Assembly (NCBI RefSeq): GCF_038050405.1
Contig: NZ_CP150901.1
Coordinates: 1,426,001-1,490,000, forward strand
DNA: 64,000 nt
Direction: 5' to 3'
Source of the DNA: Paraburkholderia sp. IMGN_8
GTDB taxonomy: Bacteria; Pseudomonadota; Gammaproteobacteria; Burkholderiales; Burkholderiaceae
Both the position numbers and the translations under genes were made by a program. The stretch's first letter is position 1. Each line of letters begins with the position of its first letter. Of the stretch, positions 1 through 10,085 are shown one piece after another. The notes beneath the pieces were generated by a model. The model did no database searches, was not told where the DNA came from, and was given only the letters and a program-made list of their open reading frames with translations.

Positions 1-1210
1 GCGCGCGCACTTCCTGTGCAACCACCGCGAAGCCTCGACCATTTGCGCCAGCCCGCGCTGCCTCCACGGCCGCATTCAGCGCCAACAGGTTTGTCTGAAA
101 CGAGATGCCTTCGATTACTGATGTTATCTCGCGTACGCGTCCTGAACGATGCGCAAGTTCGGTCATTCGCTCGATTGCATCTTTCGCAGCACGGTCACCA
201 TCTCCAGCCTTTACGGACGCGACGCGTGCAAGGGCATGGGCCTGCTCTGCGTGCTCAGCGTTCGCCTTGACCGTCGATGCCAGTTCCTCCATCGTCGCGG
301 AAGTCTGCTGAATACCGGCGGCCTGTTCTTCTGCTCTGGCCGCTAGCAGCGTGTTCCCCGCAGCGATACCGGCTGACGCTTCAGTAATGTTTTCAGTTGA
401 CGCCCGGATTTCCCCAATCATCGATGCAAGGCGTGCCCGCATTGCTCCCATGGCGAATAGAACGCTCTGCGTATCGCCGGGCTTGACATGGACGCTCACT
501 GAGAGGTCTCCGCCGGCCACTTGTCGGGCTACTTCCGCCGCAAGATGTGGTTCGCCGCCAAGATCCCGAAAGAGGCTCCGTGCCATAGCGAAGCAAATCA
601 GCGCAACTACGCCTAGTCCGCCCAGTACGAACACCACGACGACAAGTTGGACGACATGACCGGAGGCACGTGCGCGGTCGTATTCCTGCTGCGCGACGAC
701 CAGTTCCATGTTGCGTAGCGCTGTACCCTGTGCGCGTACTGCCTTCGTCGTTGGTTCAATGGTCTGAGTCTCGACCCACTGAGCCTCGGAAAGATTGTTC
801 GCGGCAAGTAATTGCACCGCTGGACGAAGGCCCTTGTCACGCAAGGAGGCCCAGTTCGACAGAAACTGCGAGGCAAGCTTGCTCTCTTCCTCGGCAGGCG
901 TATTCGCAAGATGCTGCCCCATCAGCGCGTCCACCTGCTGGATGCGACTCGCGGTGGCTTCAGTTACGCGCTTCGTTTTGTCTGCGGACGGGTCGAGAAT
1001 GGCGTCGCTTACCGAGAAGCGAGTGTCCGCAACTAGTTCGTCAATTGTCGAAATATTTTGCACAGCCTTCGCGCGGCCCTCAAACATGAGCTGCAGCGCG
1101 TTGGTTGCGCGGGTAACGCTTATCAGGGCAGTCGCACCTATTACAAGCAAGACAAGGGCCACTGCCGCAGTGACAAAAACGAGGCGGCTTTTAACTGTGA
1201 GGTAGCGCAT
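1..1210 (-). CDS. Methyl-accepting chemotaxis protein (3' end cut by window)
   Basis: Inner-membrane chemoreceptor that signals to CheA/CheW. Reading the minus strand from the ATG at 1208-1210 gives a short cytoplasmic start, a membrane segment at about residues 10-31, a periplasmic helical domain of about 155 residues resembling the four-helix-bundle sensor type, a second membrane segment near residues 190-212, a HAMP-like stretch, and the start of the signalling domain. The conserved hairpin tip ([18 protein letters not shown], followed by GRGFAVVA) is read at about 110-20. The gene runs off the left edge, so the descending arm of the signalling domain is missing here. The ligand cannot be told from sequence. 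Family assignment is secure; the start is the first ATG before the membrane segment. Confidence 0.93.
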   Translation of the reverse strand, partial: MRYLTVKSRLVFVTAAVALVLLVIGATALISVTRATNALQLMFEGRAKAVQNISTIDELVADTRFSVSDAILDPSADKTKRVTEATASRIQQVDALMGQHLANTPAEEESKLASQFLSNWASLRDKGLRPAVQLLAANNLSEAQWVETQTIEPTTKAVRAQGTALRNMELVVAQQEYDRARASGHVVQLVVVVFVLGGLGVVALICFAMARSLFRDLGGEPHLAAEVARQVAGGDLSVSVHVKPGDTQSVLFAMGAMRARLASMIGEIRASTENITEASAGIAAGNTLLAARAEEQAAGIQQTSATMEELASTVKANAEHAEQAHALARVASVKAGDGDRAAKDAIERMTELAHRSGRVREITSVIEGISFQTNLLALNAAVEAARAGANGRGFAVVAQEVRA

Positions 1211-1514
1211 TGATAACCTGCCAAAACCGGAGTGGCGCCACGATCAAGTGCTTGCAGAGTGGTGCCTATCAAATGGAATCGCTGCACACATCGCAGCAGG
1301 GCGACTTGATTACGGCGGACGGCCAAGATAATTTAGTGAAAGTTTCGTGACTGAAGGCGGCGGTGTGGAGCATGTGGCGGGAGTGTGTTCGACACTACAA
1401 ACCTATCGCAGAGCCAGAGTGCATGAAAGAGCGACATCAACCTGCGGCAAAGGGCAAACGCATCGGCACGGACCATGTGTCCGGCAAGTGATGGAGCATT
1501 CCTTTAACGATTTC

Positions 1515-1563
1515 ATCCTGAACCGCCGAGATACGCCGTCCTTCACGGCGGCGAGGACGTCAA
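1515..1563 (+). repeat. Solo IS200/IS605-type right-end hairpin (omega-RNA-like 3' end)
   Basis: A short hairpin (CGCCGTC-CTTC-ACGGCG) is followed by GCGAGGACG and ends TCAA at 1560-1563. The same layout occurs at 8229-8330 (minus), 33700-33739 and 45935-45983. It resembles the right end of TnpB-carrying IS200/IS605 elements, which is also the 3' end of their guide RNA. No transposase gene lies next to it, so it is read as a solo remnant. It sits in a stretch (1211-2005) that otherwise holds no recognised gene. Confidence 0.5.
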
Positions 1564-1655
1564 CCAGATTGGACCGTTCCGGCGAGTCTGGCACCAAGTG
1601 GCGCGTTTTCCGCCATGCTGGTGGCGCGGCGTCGAGGTTCGGATGATCAATGAAT

Positions 1656-1868
1656 TTACGATCTCTCCACGTGTGAAACTTCGCGATAAATTTCCCATAT
1701 TTCGCGTAGCGTTTTTCTTTCTGGAACGACATTTTCAAAGCCGGGGATATCTTCGAAAAGCAGCAGAAGGTAGTCGCAGAATTTTGCAAAGTCTCTTTGA
1801 CTGCCTGCCTGCTGGTTAACGATGAGGGCTAACTCCCGCTTCTGATGATCTGTCAGTGGTGTGCGCAC
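1656..1868 (-). CDS. Possible small hypothetical protein (70 aa)
   Basis: A 70-codon reading frame with a balanced, mostly helical-looking composition (many Glu, Arg, Leu; the middle reads FCDYLLLLFEDIPGFENV). No family recognised, no signal peptide or membrane segment, and no strong ribosome site seen. It is the only plausible gene in the 1211-2005 stretch between the chemoreceptor and the aldolase and could equally be a chance frame or a fragment. Confidence 0.3.
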   Translation of the reverse strand: MRTPLTDHQKRELALIVNQQAGSQRDFAKFCDYLLLLFEDIPGFENVVPERKTLREIWEIYREVSHVERS

Positions 1869-2005
1869 GATTCAGGATAGTTGTAACGATGACCGTTTTT
1901 GAATGATGCGCATGAGTCCACGCAGCCACCGAAGCGTTAATCAATTCATAACGATCTAAATCAATCGAGTGAGTTCGTTTGAGTTGCGTTGGCGCACGCG
2001 AAATT

Positions 2006-2650
2006 TCAATGAGTAGGCTCTGTTCCCATTCTTTGCACCATGGCAACGAGTTGACGGGCTCTCTGTCTAATGGACGAGAAGTCACCGGTTTTTGCGCATG
2101 AGGTCAGGGCACCGCCGACGCCAACCGCAACTACTCCTTTTACAAACCAACGGCCGACGTCGTCTACAGATACCCTACCGCTGGGCATCAAAGAAGCTTG
2201 CGGTAGCTGCGCACCGATACTTTCAATGTGGGTGAGACCGCCAGTGCTCGCAGGAAAGATCTTGACAATATCGGCGCCTGCCTCCAAGGCAGATAAGACT
2301 TCTGTGGGAGTGAAGGCGCTGGGGATCGAAACAGCTCCGTATCGTGAACAGACGCGGATCATTTCTGGTATGACCGAAGGAGATAGCAGAAATGACGCTC
2401 CCATTCGGATCGCTGTAGACGCTGTATCGGCGTCTAGGACGGTTCCAGCACCTACGGTGATATCGGATATTTTTGCAAGTTCGCTAAGGACTCCTAACCC
2501 GTTGACTGTCGTCAGAGCGATTTCAATGCACGTGATGCCGCCTTCGCAGCAGGCGATAGCGGCGTTAAGAGCGACATCCGGATCCTTTTCCCTAACGATA
2601 GCGACAATCTTGGAGGCGCGTATCCGGTCGAGCGTATTCAATTTGTTCAT
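2006..2650 (-). CDS. eda: KDPG/KHG-type aldolase
   Basis: Class I aldolase of the KDPG/KHG family, which cleaves 2-keto-3-deoxy-6-phosphogluconate or 4-hydroxy-2-oxoglutarate to pyruvate plus an aldehyde. Visible family marks are the N-terminal IVAIVR segment, CIEIALTT, the VGAGTVLD strand, and the Schiff-base lysine region DIVKIFPAS, then MPSGRVS for phosphate binding. The start chosen is the ATG at 2648-2650 (MNKLNTL); the eight upstream in-frame codons are not family-like. Length (214 aa) is normal. No Entner-Doudoroff dehydratase is nearby, so the true substrate is open; it could serve another keto-acid. An imperfect palindrome of ATCCATACA type lies about 130 bp upstream and is shared with the MocR gene and the sulfite-reductase operon. 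Confidence 0.85.
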   Translation of the reverse strand: MNKLNTLDRIRASKIVAIVREKDPDVALNAAIACCEGGITCIEIALTTVNGLGVLSELAKISDITVGAGTVLDADTASTAIRMGASFLLSPSVIPEMIRVCSRYGAVSIPSAFTPTEVLSALEAGADIVKIFPASTGGLTHIESIGAQLPQASLMPSGRVSVDDVGRWFVKGVVAVGVGGALTSCAKTGDFSSIRQRARQLVAMVQRMGTEPTH

Positions 2651-2779
2651 CGTGGTTTCGTGGCGATGATGCAACCTCTGTCCTAGCTCCCGTTCAGGCG
2701 CATAAGCGCATTTGCAGGCCCCGATTGGTGGCGTTCCTTGAATGACAACCGACAGTCAAGGCGAGCAACTTTGGACTAA

Positions 2780-2817
2780 ATCCATACATGAAGAATGGTA
2801 GTGACCATTGTGTGGAT
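2780..2817. promoter_or_regulatory. Candidate MocR-type operator (ATCCATACA palindrome)
   Basis: ATCCATACA at 2780-2788 and TGTGTGGAT at 2809-2817 form an imperfect inverted repeat. The left arm with its flanks (AAATCCATACATG, 2778-2790) is identical to a site at 19809-19821 just upstream of the MocR regulator. It lies about 130 bp before the aldolase start and about 460 bp before cyoA, in the 2651-3280 stretch where no gene was recognised. Function is inferred only from repetition and position. Confidence 0.4.
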
Positions 2818-3280
2818 ACTAATGCCTCTATGTACGTAAAGGCAACAACCTCACGGCTCAGTATGCTGACCGTCGATCTGCTTGGCCCTGCTATCACAAG
2901 GGTCTGGCTCATGTCTGATCGAAGCTGATGCGACACCAGGTCGCATCCATCGAAACCTCAAACGCTTTTTGATCTGGTTTAGCTGACGATCGCCTTGAGC
3001 CCGTATCTCGTGCGGCTCCCGGAGGAGGATGGCATCTCTCTAGAACGCGTTCACGGGGGGGCGCGTCAATTTGATACAGATTCGTCCATGTGAAACTCCA
3101 GAAAAGTGCCATACAATCGCGCTCAACTTTTGACGTTTGTTACTTGTATGTAGTAATAGAAAGTTTGTATGGTATGAGGGCGCATTGGGGTGGCAAAGGC
3201 GCGTGCGTGTCGCGCTGGTCAGTCCACTTTTAGCCGTCTTCCTTCTACTCCTTGGGGCGACCACAGAGGAAGGTCTTAGT

Positions 3281-4192
3281 ATGAGAGAAATCTGCAGGAA
3301 CCTATTTCGATACTCCGGCTTGGCACTTGCGCTTTCAAGCGTCAGCGGTTGCAGCAGCTGGGTACTGTTCGACACGAAAGGCAGTGTCGGTCTTCAGGAG
3401 CGTGACCTGATCATCCTGTGCATCGGGCTGATGCTATTTGTAGTCGTACCGGCCATCTTATTGACCTTTGCGTTCGCGTGGCGGTATCGAGCGTCCAACA
3501 CAAGTGCTCGTTACACACCTGAATGGGCGCATTCCACCAAGATCGAAGTGGTTGTTTGGGGTGTTCCGCTGTTGATTATTATTGCGTTGGCAGTGATCGT
3601 CTGGACGTCAACTCATAAGCTGGATCCGTATCGACCTCTTGACGTTCCAGGCGAACCGATCAATGTCGATGTGATCGCAACTGACTGGAAATGGATTTTT
3701 GTCTATCCGGATCTGGGCATCGCTACGGTCAATCAACTGACGTTTCCCGCTCATCGGCAGCTGGCGCTCAGAATTACTTCAAATTCTACGATGGGCACCT
3801 TTTTCATTCCGCAACTGGGGGGGCAGGTGTATGCAATGGCCGGAATGCGGACCCAACTGCACTTGATGGCAAACGAAGAAGGCAAATACCGAGGGATGTC
3901 AGGCAATTTCAATGGTCCTGGTTTCTCGGACATGAAGTTTGTCGCAAATGCCACCAGTGAAGAGGATTTCAAGCGCTGGGTTACGCAAGTGAAGACTTCC
4001 CCCCTGACGTTGGATTTCAACACTTTCCTTAAGATTGCAAAACCTAGCCAAGGCAACGGGGTTGTGCAGTTTTCACAGGTACAGCCAGGCCTGTTCAAAA
4101 TGGTCATCGATCAGTTCGTGGATTCCGGAACCGTTACCGCAGCGGCCCATGCCACCGCGGACGTAGGCTCTTCGTCGGAAAAAAAGGAGTAA
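3281..4192 (+). CDS. cyoA: Cytochrome bo3 quinol oxidase subunit II
   Basis: Subunit II of the proton-pumping ubiquinol oxidase in the inner membrane. The ATG at 3281 was chosen over the longer upstream frame (from 3137) because it has a good ribosome site (AGAGGAAGG) and begins a lipoprotein signal ending VSGCS, with two further membrane segments at about residues 40-62 and 82-103. The periplasmic cupredoxin domain follows (VDVIATDWKWIFVYPD, then GMRTQLHLMANEEGKYRG). The Cys ligands of a CuA centre are absent, so electrons come from quinol and not from cytochrome c. First gene of the cyoABCDE operon; cyoB starts 7 bp downstream. Confidence 0.95.
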   Translation: MREICRNLFRYSGLALALSSVSGCSSWVLFDTKGSVGLQERDLIILCIGLMLFVVVPAILLTFAFAWRYRASNTSARYTPEWAHSTKIEVVVWGVPLLIIIALAVIVWTSTHKLDPYRPLDVPGEPINVDVIATDWKWIFVYPDLGIATVNQLTFPAHRQLALRITSNSTMGTFFIPQLGGQVYAMAGMRTQLHLMANEEGKYRGMSGNFNGPGFSDMKFVANATSEEDFKRWVTQVKTSPLTLDFNTFLKIAKPSQGNGVVQFSQVQPGLFKMVIDQFVDSGTVTAAAHATADVGSSSEKKE

Positions 4193-4199
4193 ATAACTC

Positions 4200-6173
4200 A
4201 TGTTTGGCAAATTGACTTGGGCGGACGTGCCATTGCACGAGCCCATCATCGCCATCACTCTGGCCGTCATCGCCGTGGGCGGACTAGCTGTGTTGGCGGC
4301 AGTTACGTATTACCGCAAGTGGACGGTCTTGTGGACTGATTGGATTGTCTCAGTTGACCACAAGCGCATTGGCGTTATGTATATCTTCGTTGCCCTTATC
4401 ATGCTGGTACGAGGATTTGCAGATGCGATTATGATGCGGACGCAGTTGGCACTCGCCGGGCCTGGCCATGAAGGATTCTTGCCTCCGCATCACTATGATC
4501 AGATATTCACCGCCCATGGCGTGATTATGATCTTTTTCGTTGCGACGCCATTTATCGTTGGTTTGATGAACGTCGTGGTTCCGCTGCAGATCGGCGCGCG
4601 CGACATGGCATACCCGTTCTTGAACGCATTCAGCTTTTGGCTGTTTGTCGTCGGTGTCGTTCTGGTTATGTTGTCATTGGGAGTAGGGGAATTTGCCCAA
4701 ACCGGTTGGGTGGCCTATCCACCGCTCTCCGACATCCAGTTCAGTCCCGGGGTAGGGGTCGACTATTACATTTGGGCTTTACAGGCATCGGGGCTTGGGA
4801 CGCTGCTTACCGGCGTCAACCTGTTCGCGACAATCTTGAAGATGCGTGCACCAGGTATGACGCTGATGAAGATGCCCATCTTCACATGGACAGTCTTTGT
4901 AACCTGCGTGATTATTATTGCTGCCTTCCCGATCTTGACCGTTGCATTGGCCGCACTGGCGCTTGATCGTTATCTCGGTTTTCATTTCTACACCAACGAA
5001 CTCGGCGGTAATCCTACGATGTACGTGAATCTCGTATGGGCGTGGGGACATCCCGAGGTATACATCTTGGTTCTTCCTTCGTTTGGTGTCTTTTCGGAAG
5101 TAACCGCTACGTTTGCTCGCAAAAAATTGTTTGGCTACAAGTCCATGGTCGGTGCAACGCTGGCTATTGGCATCCTGTCGTTCCTCGTGTGGTTGCACCA
5201 TTTCTTCACGATGGGTTCAGGTGCGAATGTCAATAGCTTCTTCGGCATTATGACAATGATCATTGCCATCCCCACTGGCGTGAAGATCTTCACCTGGCTA
5301 TTTACCATGTATCGCGGGCGTGTGGAATTTACTCCACCCATTCTATGGACACTTGCGTTTCTGGTGACATTCACTATCGGTGGTATGACCGGCGTGCTGT
5401 TGGCTATCCCGGGGGCGGACTTCCTGCTGCACAACAGCCTTTTCCTTGTTGCGCACTTTCACAATACGATCATTGCTGGGGCACTCTTCGGCTATTTCGC
5501 TGGATTTTATTACTGGTTCCCTAAAGCATTTGGCTTCAAGCTGAATGAGCGTCTAGGAAAGTACTCTTTCTGGTGCTGGGTCATTGGGTTCTACTTGGCG
5601 TTTATGCCTTTGTATATGCTGGGATTCATGGGCATGACGCGCCGCTTGAATCATTACGACAACCCCGCCTGGACGCCTTATCTGCAGGTGGCGCTGGTTG
5701 GAGCTGTTTTTATTCTTGCAGGCATTGGTTTCATGATCCTGCAGATAATAGTGAGCATCCGTGACCGCAAGAAGAATCTCGATCTGACAGGCGATCCGTG
5801 GAATGCTCGTACGCTCGAATGGGCAACGTCGTCGCCGCCTCCGTTTTACAATTTTGCCGTGGTGCCTCGAGTAGACAAAATAGATGCATTCCACGAAGCG
5901 AAAAAACGTGGTGTGTCGGCGAAGCAGACAAAGTACGCACCTATCCATATGCCCCGCAGCACCGGGGTTCCATTTGTTATAAATGTATTTATTCTGCTTC
6001 TCTGTTTCGCGCTCATCTGGCACATCTGGTGGCTCGTTGGAGCAAGCTTTGTCGCTACGATTGTTACCGTCATTATGCGTTCATACGACGACGACACCGA
6101 CTATTACGTGTCGGCCGCGGAGGTAGAACGCATCGAGAACGCACGCCGTTCACACCTGACGCAAAGGGCCTGA
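4200..6173 (+). CDS. cyoB: Cytochrome bo3 quinol oxidase subunit I
   Basis: Catalytic heme-copper oxidase subunit that reduces oxygen to water and pumps protons. At 657 aa it has the usual CyoB length with about 15 membrane helices. Diagnostic pieces are [12 protein letters not shown] near the start, the low-spin heme His in [11 protein letters not shown], the active-site [12 protein letters not shown] with the Cu-binding His and cross-linked Tyr, the paired CuB histidines in [10 protein letters not shown], and VAHFHNTI for the heme ligands. The gene lies 7 bp after cyoA and 4 bp before cyoC, so the operon is compact. Confidence 0.97.
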   Translation: MFGKLTWADVPLHEPIIAITLAVIAVGGLAVLAAVTYYRKWTVLWTDWIVSVDHKRIGVMYIFVALIMLVRGFADAIMMRTQLALAGPGHEGFLPPHHYDQIFTAHGVIMIFFVATPFIVGLMNVVVPLQIGARDMAYPFLNAFSFWLFVVGVVLVMLSLGVGEFAQTGWVAYPPLSDIQFSPGVGVDYYIWALQASGLGTLLTGVNLFATILKMRAPGMTLMKMPIFTWTVFVTCVIIIAAFPILTVALAALALDRYLGFHFYTNELGGNPTMYVNLVWAWGHPEVYILVLPSFGVFSEVTATFARKKLFGYKSMVGATLAIGILSFLVWLHHFFTMGSGANVNSFFGIMTMIIAIPTGVKIFTWLFTMYRGRVEFTPPILWTLAFLVTFTIGGMTGVLLAIPGADFLLHNSLFLVAHFHNTIIAGALFGYFAGFYYWFPKAFGFKLNERLGKYSFWCWVIGFYLAFMPLYMLGFMGMTRRLNHYDNPAWTPYLQVALVGAVFILAGIGFMILQIIVSIRDRKKNLDLTGDPWNARTLEWATSSPPPFYNFAVVPRVDKIDAFHEAKKRGVSAKQTKYAPIHMPRSTGVPFVINVFILLLCFALIWHIWWLVGASFVATIVTVIMRSYDDDTDYYVSAAEVERIENARRSHLTQRA

Positions 6174-6177
6174 ACTT

Positions 6178-6816
6178 ATGTCCACTCAAACATTAATTGA
6201 AATTACAGACGACCGTGTCCATGAAAGCGACGAACACGCTCATGCCCACGACGAGAACGCTCACGGCTCGGTTAAGGTGTTGGGGCTCTGGGTCTACCTG
6301 ATGTCGGACTGTATCCTTTTCGGATCGTTATTTGCCTCATACGCGGTGCTAAGCGGTGCGTTTGCAGGCGGCCCTGGTCCGAAGGATATCTTTGAGTTGC
6401 CGTACGTGCTAGTCGAAACATTCGTGCTGCTGTTTTCGAGCATCACCTACGGCTATGCCATGCTAGGTGTGCATCGCCGTGATCAGCGCGCTGTCCAGAG
6501 GTGGCTGGCTCTGACCTTCGTACTTGGAGCAGTTTTTATTGGTATGGAGGTGTATGAGTTTCATCACCTGATTGCTCACGGTTACGGTCCGAATAGAAGC
6601 GGATTTCTGTCAGGCTTTTTCGCACTCGTGGGAACCCACGGTCTTCACGTAGCGTCTGGCCTGCTTTGGATGGCAGTAGTGCAGCACCAAGTCGCGACAA
6701 AGGGATTGACGGCAACGAATGTGACTCGCCTTTCCTGTCTGAGCTTGTTTTGGCACTTTCTGGACCTTGTCTGGGTTTGCGTCTTCACTATCGTCTACCT
6801 CATCGGAGCGTTCTGA
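6178..6816 (+). CDS. cyoC: Cytochrome bo3 quinol oxidase subunit III
   Basis: Subunit III of the quinol oxidase, a five-helix membrane protein that stabilises subunit I. The N-terminus is His/Asp/Glu rich ([16 protein letters not shown]), then [20 protein letters not shown] and the conserved GSHGLHV-like segment (here [15 protein letters not shown]). Length of 212 aa is typical. It starts 4 bp after the cyoB stop and ends 2 bp before cyoD. Confidence 0.95.
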   Translation: MSTQTLIEITDDRVHESDEHAHAHDENAHGSVKVLGLWVYLMSDCILFGSLFASYAVLSGAFAGGPGPKDIFELPYVLVETFVLLFSSITYGYAMLGVHRRDQRAVQRWLALTFVLGAVFIGMEVYEFHHLIAHGYGPNRSGFLSGFFALVGTHGLHVASGLLWMAVVQHQVATKGLTATNVTRLSCLSLFWHFLDLVWVCVFTIVYLIGAF

Positions 6817-6818
6817 TA

Positions 6819-7151
6819 ATGTCAAATCATGCGACTAACCGCGCCGGAGAAGCTCACGGCACCGCAAAATCTTACAACGTCGGATTTCTGTTTTCGATAA
6901 TCCTGACCGTAATCCCATTTGCTTTGGTTATGCATCCGGTGCTTCCGCGCTCTACTACGTTGCTAGTGGCCGTAATTTTGGCCGTCGTGCAGGTTATCGT
7001 GCAACTTGTGTATTTCTTGCACATGAGTCGATCTTCCGAGGGTGGGTGGAACTTGATCAGCTTTGTTTTTACGTTGGTCATCCTCTTCATCATTGTTGCG
7101 CTATCGGTCTGGATCATCTGGAGCATGCATTACAACATGATGATCAACTGA
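6819..7151 (+). CDS. cyoD: Cytochrome bo3 quinol oxidase subunit IV
   Basis: Small membrane subunit (110 aa) of the quinol oxidase with three predicted helices. The ATG at 6819 sits directly behind the cyoC stop; the longer upstream frame overlaps cyoC and is not used. The segments SYNVGFLFSIILTVIPFALV and QLVYFLHMSRSSEGGWN are typical of CyoD. Its stop codon shares one base with the start codon of cyoE. Confidence 0.93.
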   Translation: MSNHATNRAGEAHGTAKSYNVGFLFSIILTVIPFALVMHPVLPRSTTLLVAVILAVVQVIVQLVYFLHMSRSSEGGWNLISFVFTLVILFIIVALSVWIIWSMHYNMMIN

Positions 7152-8083
7152 TGCGGCAACGCGCACGTTCAACCGTGGACTACTCAGACATGTTTCGCCC
7201 ATACCTGCAGCTTACAAAACCCGGCATCGTGATCGGCAATCTCATTTCCGTCACGGGAGGCTTTCTGTTGGCCTCGAAAGGAAACGTGAACTGGATCCAG
7301 GGCTGCATGGTAGTACTGAGCGTCGCGCTTATCGTTGCTTCTGGGTGCGTGATCAACAACATCATCGATCGCGACATCGATGGGCTGATGACACGTACCC
7401 GGAGCCGTCCCATGGTTACCGGCAGAATCCCTGTCGGACTGGCGCTGCTCTATGGATGTGTCTTGGGCGTGGCGGGAACAGCGATTCTGTACGGTGCGAC
7501 TTCATGTCTGCTACCGGTGATACTTGTGTTGCTGGGCTATGTTGTATATGCAGGCCTTTATAGTCTCTACTTCAAACGAAATTCGATCCATGGAACACTG
7601 ATTGGAAGCATTTCTGGGGCCATGCCGCCAGTCGTCGGATACTGCGCGGCTAGCGGCGGATTCGATGGAGCTGCGGTGACGTTGCTGGTGATGTTCAGTC
7701 TCTGGCAGATGCCTCACTCGTACGCCATTGCCATCTTTCGCGCGAGAGACTACAAGGCTGCCTCGATCCCCGTATTCCCAGTCATGAAAGGCATTTCAAC
7801 CGCCAAGCGGCACATTGTTGCTTACATCGTAGCCTTCACAGGCGCGACGCTCATGCTCGGCGTTCTGGGCTATGTTGGCAAGGTCTACATGCTCGCTGCG
7901 CTCATAGGTGGGGTTTACTGGTTTTGTTTGGGACTCGCGGGCTGGACAGCCAGTAACGATATCAAATGGGCGCGGAAAATTTTCTTCACATCAATCGCCC
8001 TCATAACCGTACTAAGTGTGGCGATGTCGGTGGATTTCCATCGACCACTGCCTGCCCAGAGCCTGGTTTTCCAGGGACAGTAG
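7151..8083 (+). CDS. cyoE: Protoheme IX farnesyltransferase (heme O synthase)
   Basis: Membrane prenyltransferase that converts heme B to heme O for the oxidase active site. UbiA-superfamily marks are NNIIDRDIDGLMTRTRSRP (the Asp-rich prenyl-diphosphate site) and YSLYFKRNSIHGTLIGSISG, with nine or so membrane helices. Start at 7151 overlaps the cyoD stop in a TGATG arrangement; an internal ATG at 7190 is a possible alternative. At 310 aa the length is normal. Last gene of the operon. Confidence 0.94.
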   Translation: MRQRARSTVDYSDMFRPYLQLTKPGIVIGNLISVTGGFLLASKGNVNWIQGCMVVLSVALIVASGCVINNIIDRDIDGLMTRTRSRPMVTGRIPVGLALLYGCVLGVAGTAILYGATSCLLPVILVLLGYVVYAGLYSLYFKRNSIHGTLIGSISGAMPPVVGYCAASGGFDGAAVTLLVMFSLWQMPHSYAIAIFRARDYKAASIPVFPVMKGISTAKRHIVAYIVAFTGATLMLGVLGYVGKVYMLAALIGGVYWFCLGLAGWTASNDIKWARKIFFTSIALITVLSVAMSVDFHRPLPAQSLVFQGQ

Positions 8084-8228
8084 CTGCCACTTGTCGCAAT
8101 GACGGAGACAGGTGTTGGGTCGACCTCGTCAACGCGAACACCCAAATTAAGCGCTCATGTACGGTCACCTGATTGGCTGACTTTGTGCCTTCGTCGGGTG
8201 TTGCTTTTGGGACAGGGGACGTACTATG

Positions 8229-8330
8229 TTGACGTCCTCGCCGCCTTGGAGGACCCGGTCTCACGGCGCTACCAGTTGACATCCTCCCCGCCCTGAAGGA
8301 CGGGGTATCTCGACGGTTCCTGATGAAGGA
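8229..8330 (-). repeat. Two tandem solo IS200/IS605-type right ends
   Basis: Two copies of the hairpin-GAGGA-TGTCAA type end lie back to back on the minus strand, with TTGA (TCAA on the minus strand) at 8229-8232 and 8276-8279. The second is close to the copy at 1515-1563 (shared loop CCGTCCTTCA and flank GAACCG-CGAGATAC). They fill part of the 8084-8687 stretch, which has no intact gene. A signal-peptide-like fragment (VVALLSVVPAAFA) is readable at about 8340-8385 but stops soon after. Confidence 0.5.
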
Positions 8331-8687
8331 GGCTCTAGTGGTGGCTCTATTGAGCGTCGTACCGGCCGCGTTTGCCGAGGCACCGGTATGCCAATGTCAT
8401 CTCTAACCATCGACGGATGCTGAATGCGACTCCTGCCTATGAGCGCACCGGCGGCTACTTAGTTCGTCGTGAGGAATTCAAATCGTTAGCTTGACGGTGA
8501 ACAAAACTGCGCATGCAAATTGTCTTCGCATGTCAAAGGGCTGCCTCCCTACGAAGGAGACCGGCGCAAACGCCGCCGCCACGGGTACCTTTCGCACTCA
8601 GGTGCGGCGAGCCGCTCCGGGTGGCAAGCCAGTGCTCGCGCATCTTTCTGTACGCTGCATGGACGCCGCGTCTCTCTTCACTACACC

Positions 8688-9311
8688 TCAAAGCAATTGC
8701 CGAAGGTCATCAACGCAGTCTTGAGCGCTCTCCTCATAGCGCAGGGCGAAACGAAGATGCCCGGTGGTGTCAATGACGTAATCGAGCGAAGAGTGTTCCA
8801 TGGTGTACGAATCTCCTGAGGGAACCTTTCGATAGAAAGCACCAAAGGACTTGGCGACATTGGCCGTTTGCTCTGCGTCACCGTATAGACCGACGAACGT
8901 CGGATCGAATGCAGTTGTGTATGCCTTGAGGATTTCGGGAGTATCGCGCTCGGGATCGACAGAAACAAAAAGTACCTGCAGTTTCTTGCCTTTGTCTCCA
9001 AGTAACGCCTTTATTTGAGCGGCACGCGCGAGGGATGTCGGGCAGACGTCGGGACAATGGGTATAGCCAAAGAGCAGGATGATTACGTCACCGCGGAACT
9101 CGTTCAGGGATCGCAGATTTCCGTTGAAATCTCGCAACTGAAATGTGCCAGCAAGGGGCAGGGTTGACAGGTCCACTCCGTGCAGTTTCGACGTCTCTTT
9201 CTGATCGCAGGCCGCGAGACTGAACAGCAAGACTGAACCGAGCAGGAGGCGGCGACGTCCGGGTATAAATGGGCTGCTATCGGACAGCCAGGTCTTCCTG
9301 GTGCGAAACAT
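8688..9311 (-). CDS. SCO1/SenC-type copper chaperone lipoprotein
   Basis: Thioredoxin-fold, membrane-anchored copper protein of the SCO1/SenC family, used to assemble copper centres of terminal oxidases or as a periplasmic thiol reductase. The start chosen is the ATG at 9309-9311, which puts a twin-basic stretch and lipobox (LAAC) at the right place; a longer frame to 9383 exists. The copper site CPDVCP (preceded by FGYTHCPDVCP) and the distal His in MEHSSLDYVID are present. It lies downstream of the cyo operon on the opposite strand. Pairing with a CuA-less quinol oxidase is unusual, so its client may lie elsewhere. Confidence 0.88.
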   Translation of the reverse strand: MFRTRKTWLSDSSPFIPGRRRLLLGSVLLFSLAACDQKETSKLHGVDLSTLPLAGTFQLRDFNGNLRSLNEFRGDVIILLFGYTHCPDVCPTSLARAAQIKALLGDKGKKLQVLFVSVDPERDTPEILKAYTTAFDPTFVGLYGDAEQTANVAKSFGAFYRKVPSGDSYTMEHSSLDYVIDTTGHLRFALRYEESAQDCVDDLRQLL

Positions 9312-9410
9312 GTGGGAAACTCCATAACTGGCTCGCGATGGAGTTCTGCGCGCATCGCGGACCGACTTTGTCGCCGCCTTCATCGTGTGAAATATGATGA
9401 GACAGAGTTT

Positions 9411-10055
9411 TTAATGGCTGCCACTGGGCTTGGTACTCCAGGGGCAGTAGCAACCGACGACCACCGTTGTGGGGAAGGGTTCGACATGCCGCCCGGCAAC
9501 GAGCTTGTCCAGAATGGGCTCGACAAAGCTATTCGTCGAACTGCAGACCAGACCTTGGCTATACGGTCCGGCATACGCCAGTTTGCCGTCCGGTCCCCAG
9601 ATGGCCATCGATGGACTTGCCGGTATACGCTCCATCCCATCAATATGGGACAAGGGTTTGAGCTTGCCTCGCAAAAAGGCAGGCAACTGTCCGCGCGTGC
9701 CTGGTTTCTGCACACTGTAGAAGTCAATATTCGATCCCCTGAACATCGTAATCAGATAGTTCAGATGCGCGTCCGTATTCTCGTTGCAGGTTGTGCAGTC
9801 AGGGTCCCAGAAATGCACAACCCGGATATGACCAGTGTTTCCTGCCAGTTCTGGTGGCAGGCGCAACTGCGCATCCTGAAATAAGACGGCTTTATCGGCA
9901 TAGCTCGTCAGACCACCAACGCCGAAATACCGCCATAACCCAACTCCAGTGGCTATCAGGATGGCCGAAGCTGCACACAAGAAGAGAACAACAGGACGGC
10001 GACGCAAGAAGGGGATGGCTGACGGGCCGCGATCGTCCTCGTGACTTAACGACAT
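9411..10055 (-). CDS. Membrane-anchored thioredoxin-like protein (DUF6436-like)
   Basis: A 214-aa protein with one N-terminal membrane helix (about residues 20-42) and a periplasmic thioredoxin-like domain: VVHFWDPDCTTCNENTDAH carries a CxxC centre in the WCxxC position, and SPSMAIWGPDGKLAYAGPY resembles the cis-Pro strand. The extra Cys pair near the C-terminus (VVGCYCPW) may form a second disulfide or bind metal. ATG at 10053-10055 is preferred to the slightly longer frame. It is about 100 bp upstream of the SCO gene on the same strand, suggesting a shared role in redox or copper handling. Family name is from recall and less sure than the fold. Confidence 0.68.
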   Translation of the reverse strand: MSLSHEDDRGPSAIPFLRRRPVVLFLCAASAILIATGVGLWRYFGVGGLTSYADKAVLFQDAQLRLPPELAGNTGHIRVVHFWDPDCTTCNENTDAHLNYLITMFRGSNIDFYSVQKPGTRGQLPAFLRGKLKPLSHIDGMERIPASPSMAIWGPDGKLAYAGPYSQGLVCSSTNSFVEPILDKLVAGRHVEPFPTTVVVGCYCPWSTKPSGSH

Positions 10056-10085
10056 TTCAATACACTCCACTAGCGCTTGGCGTGG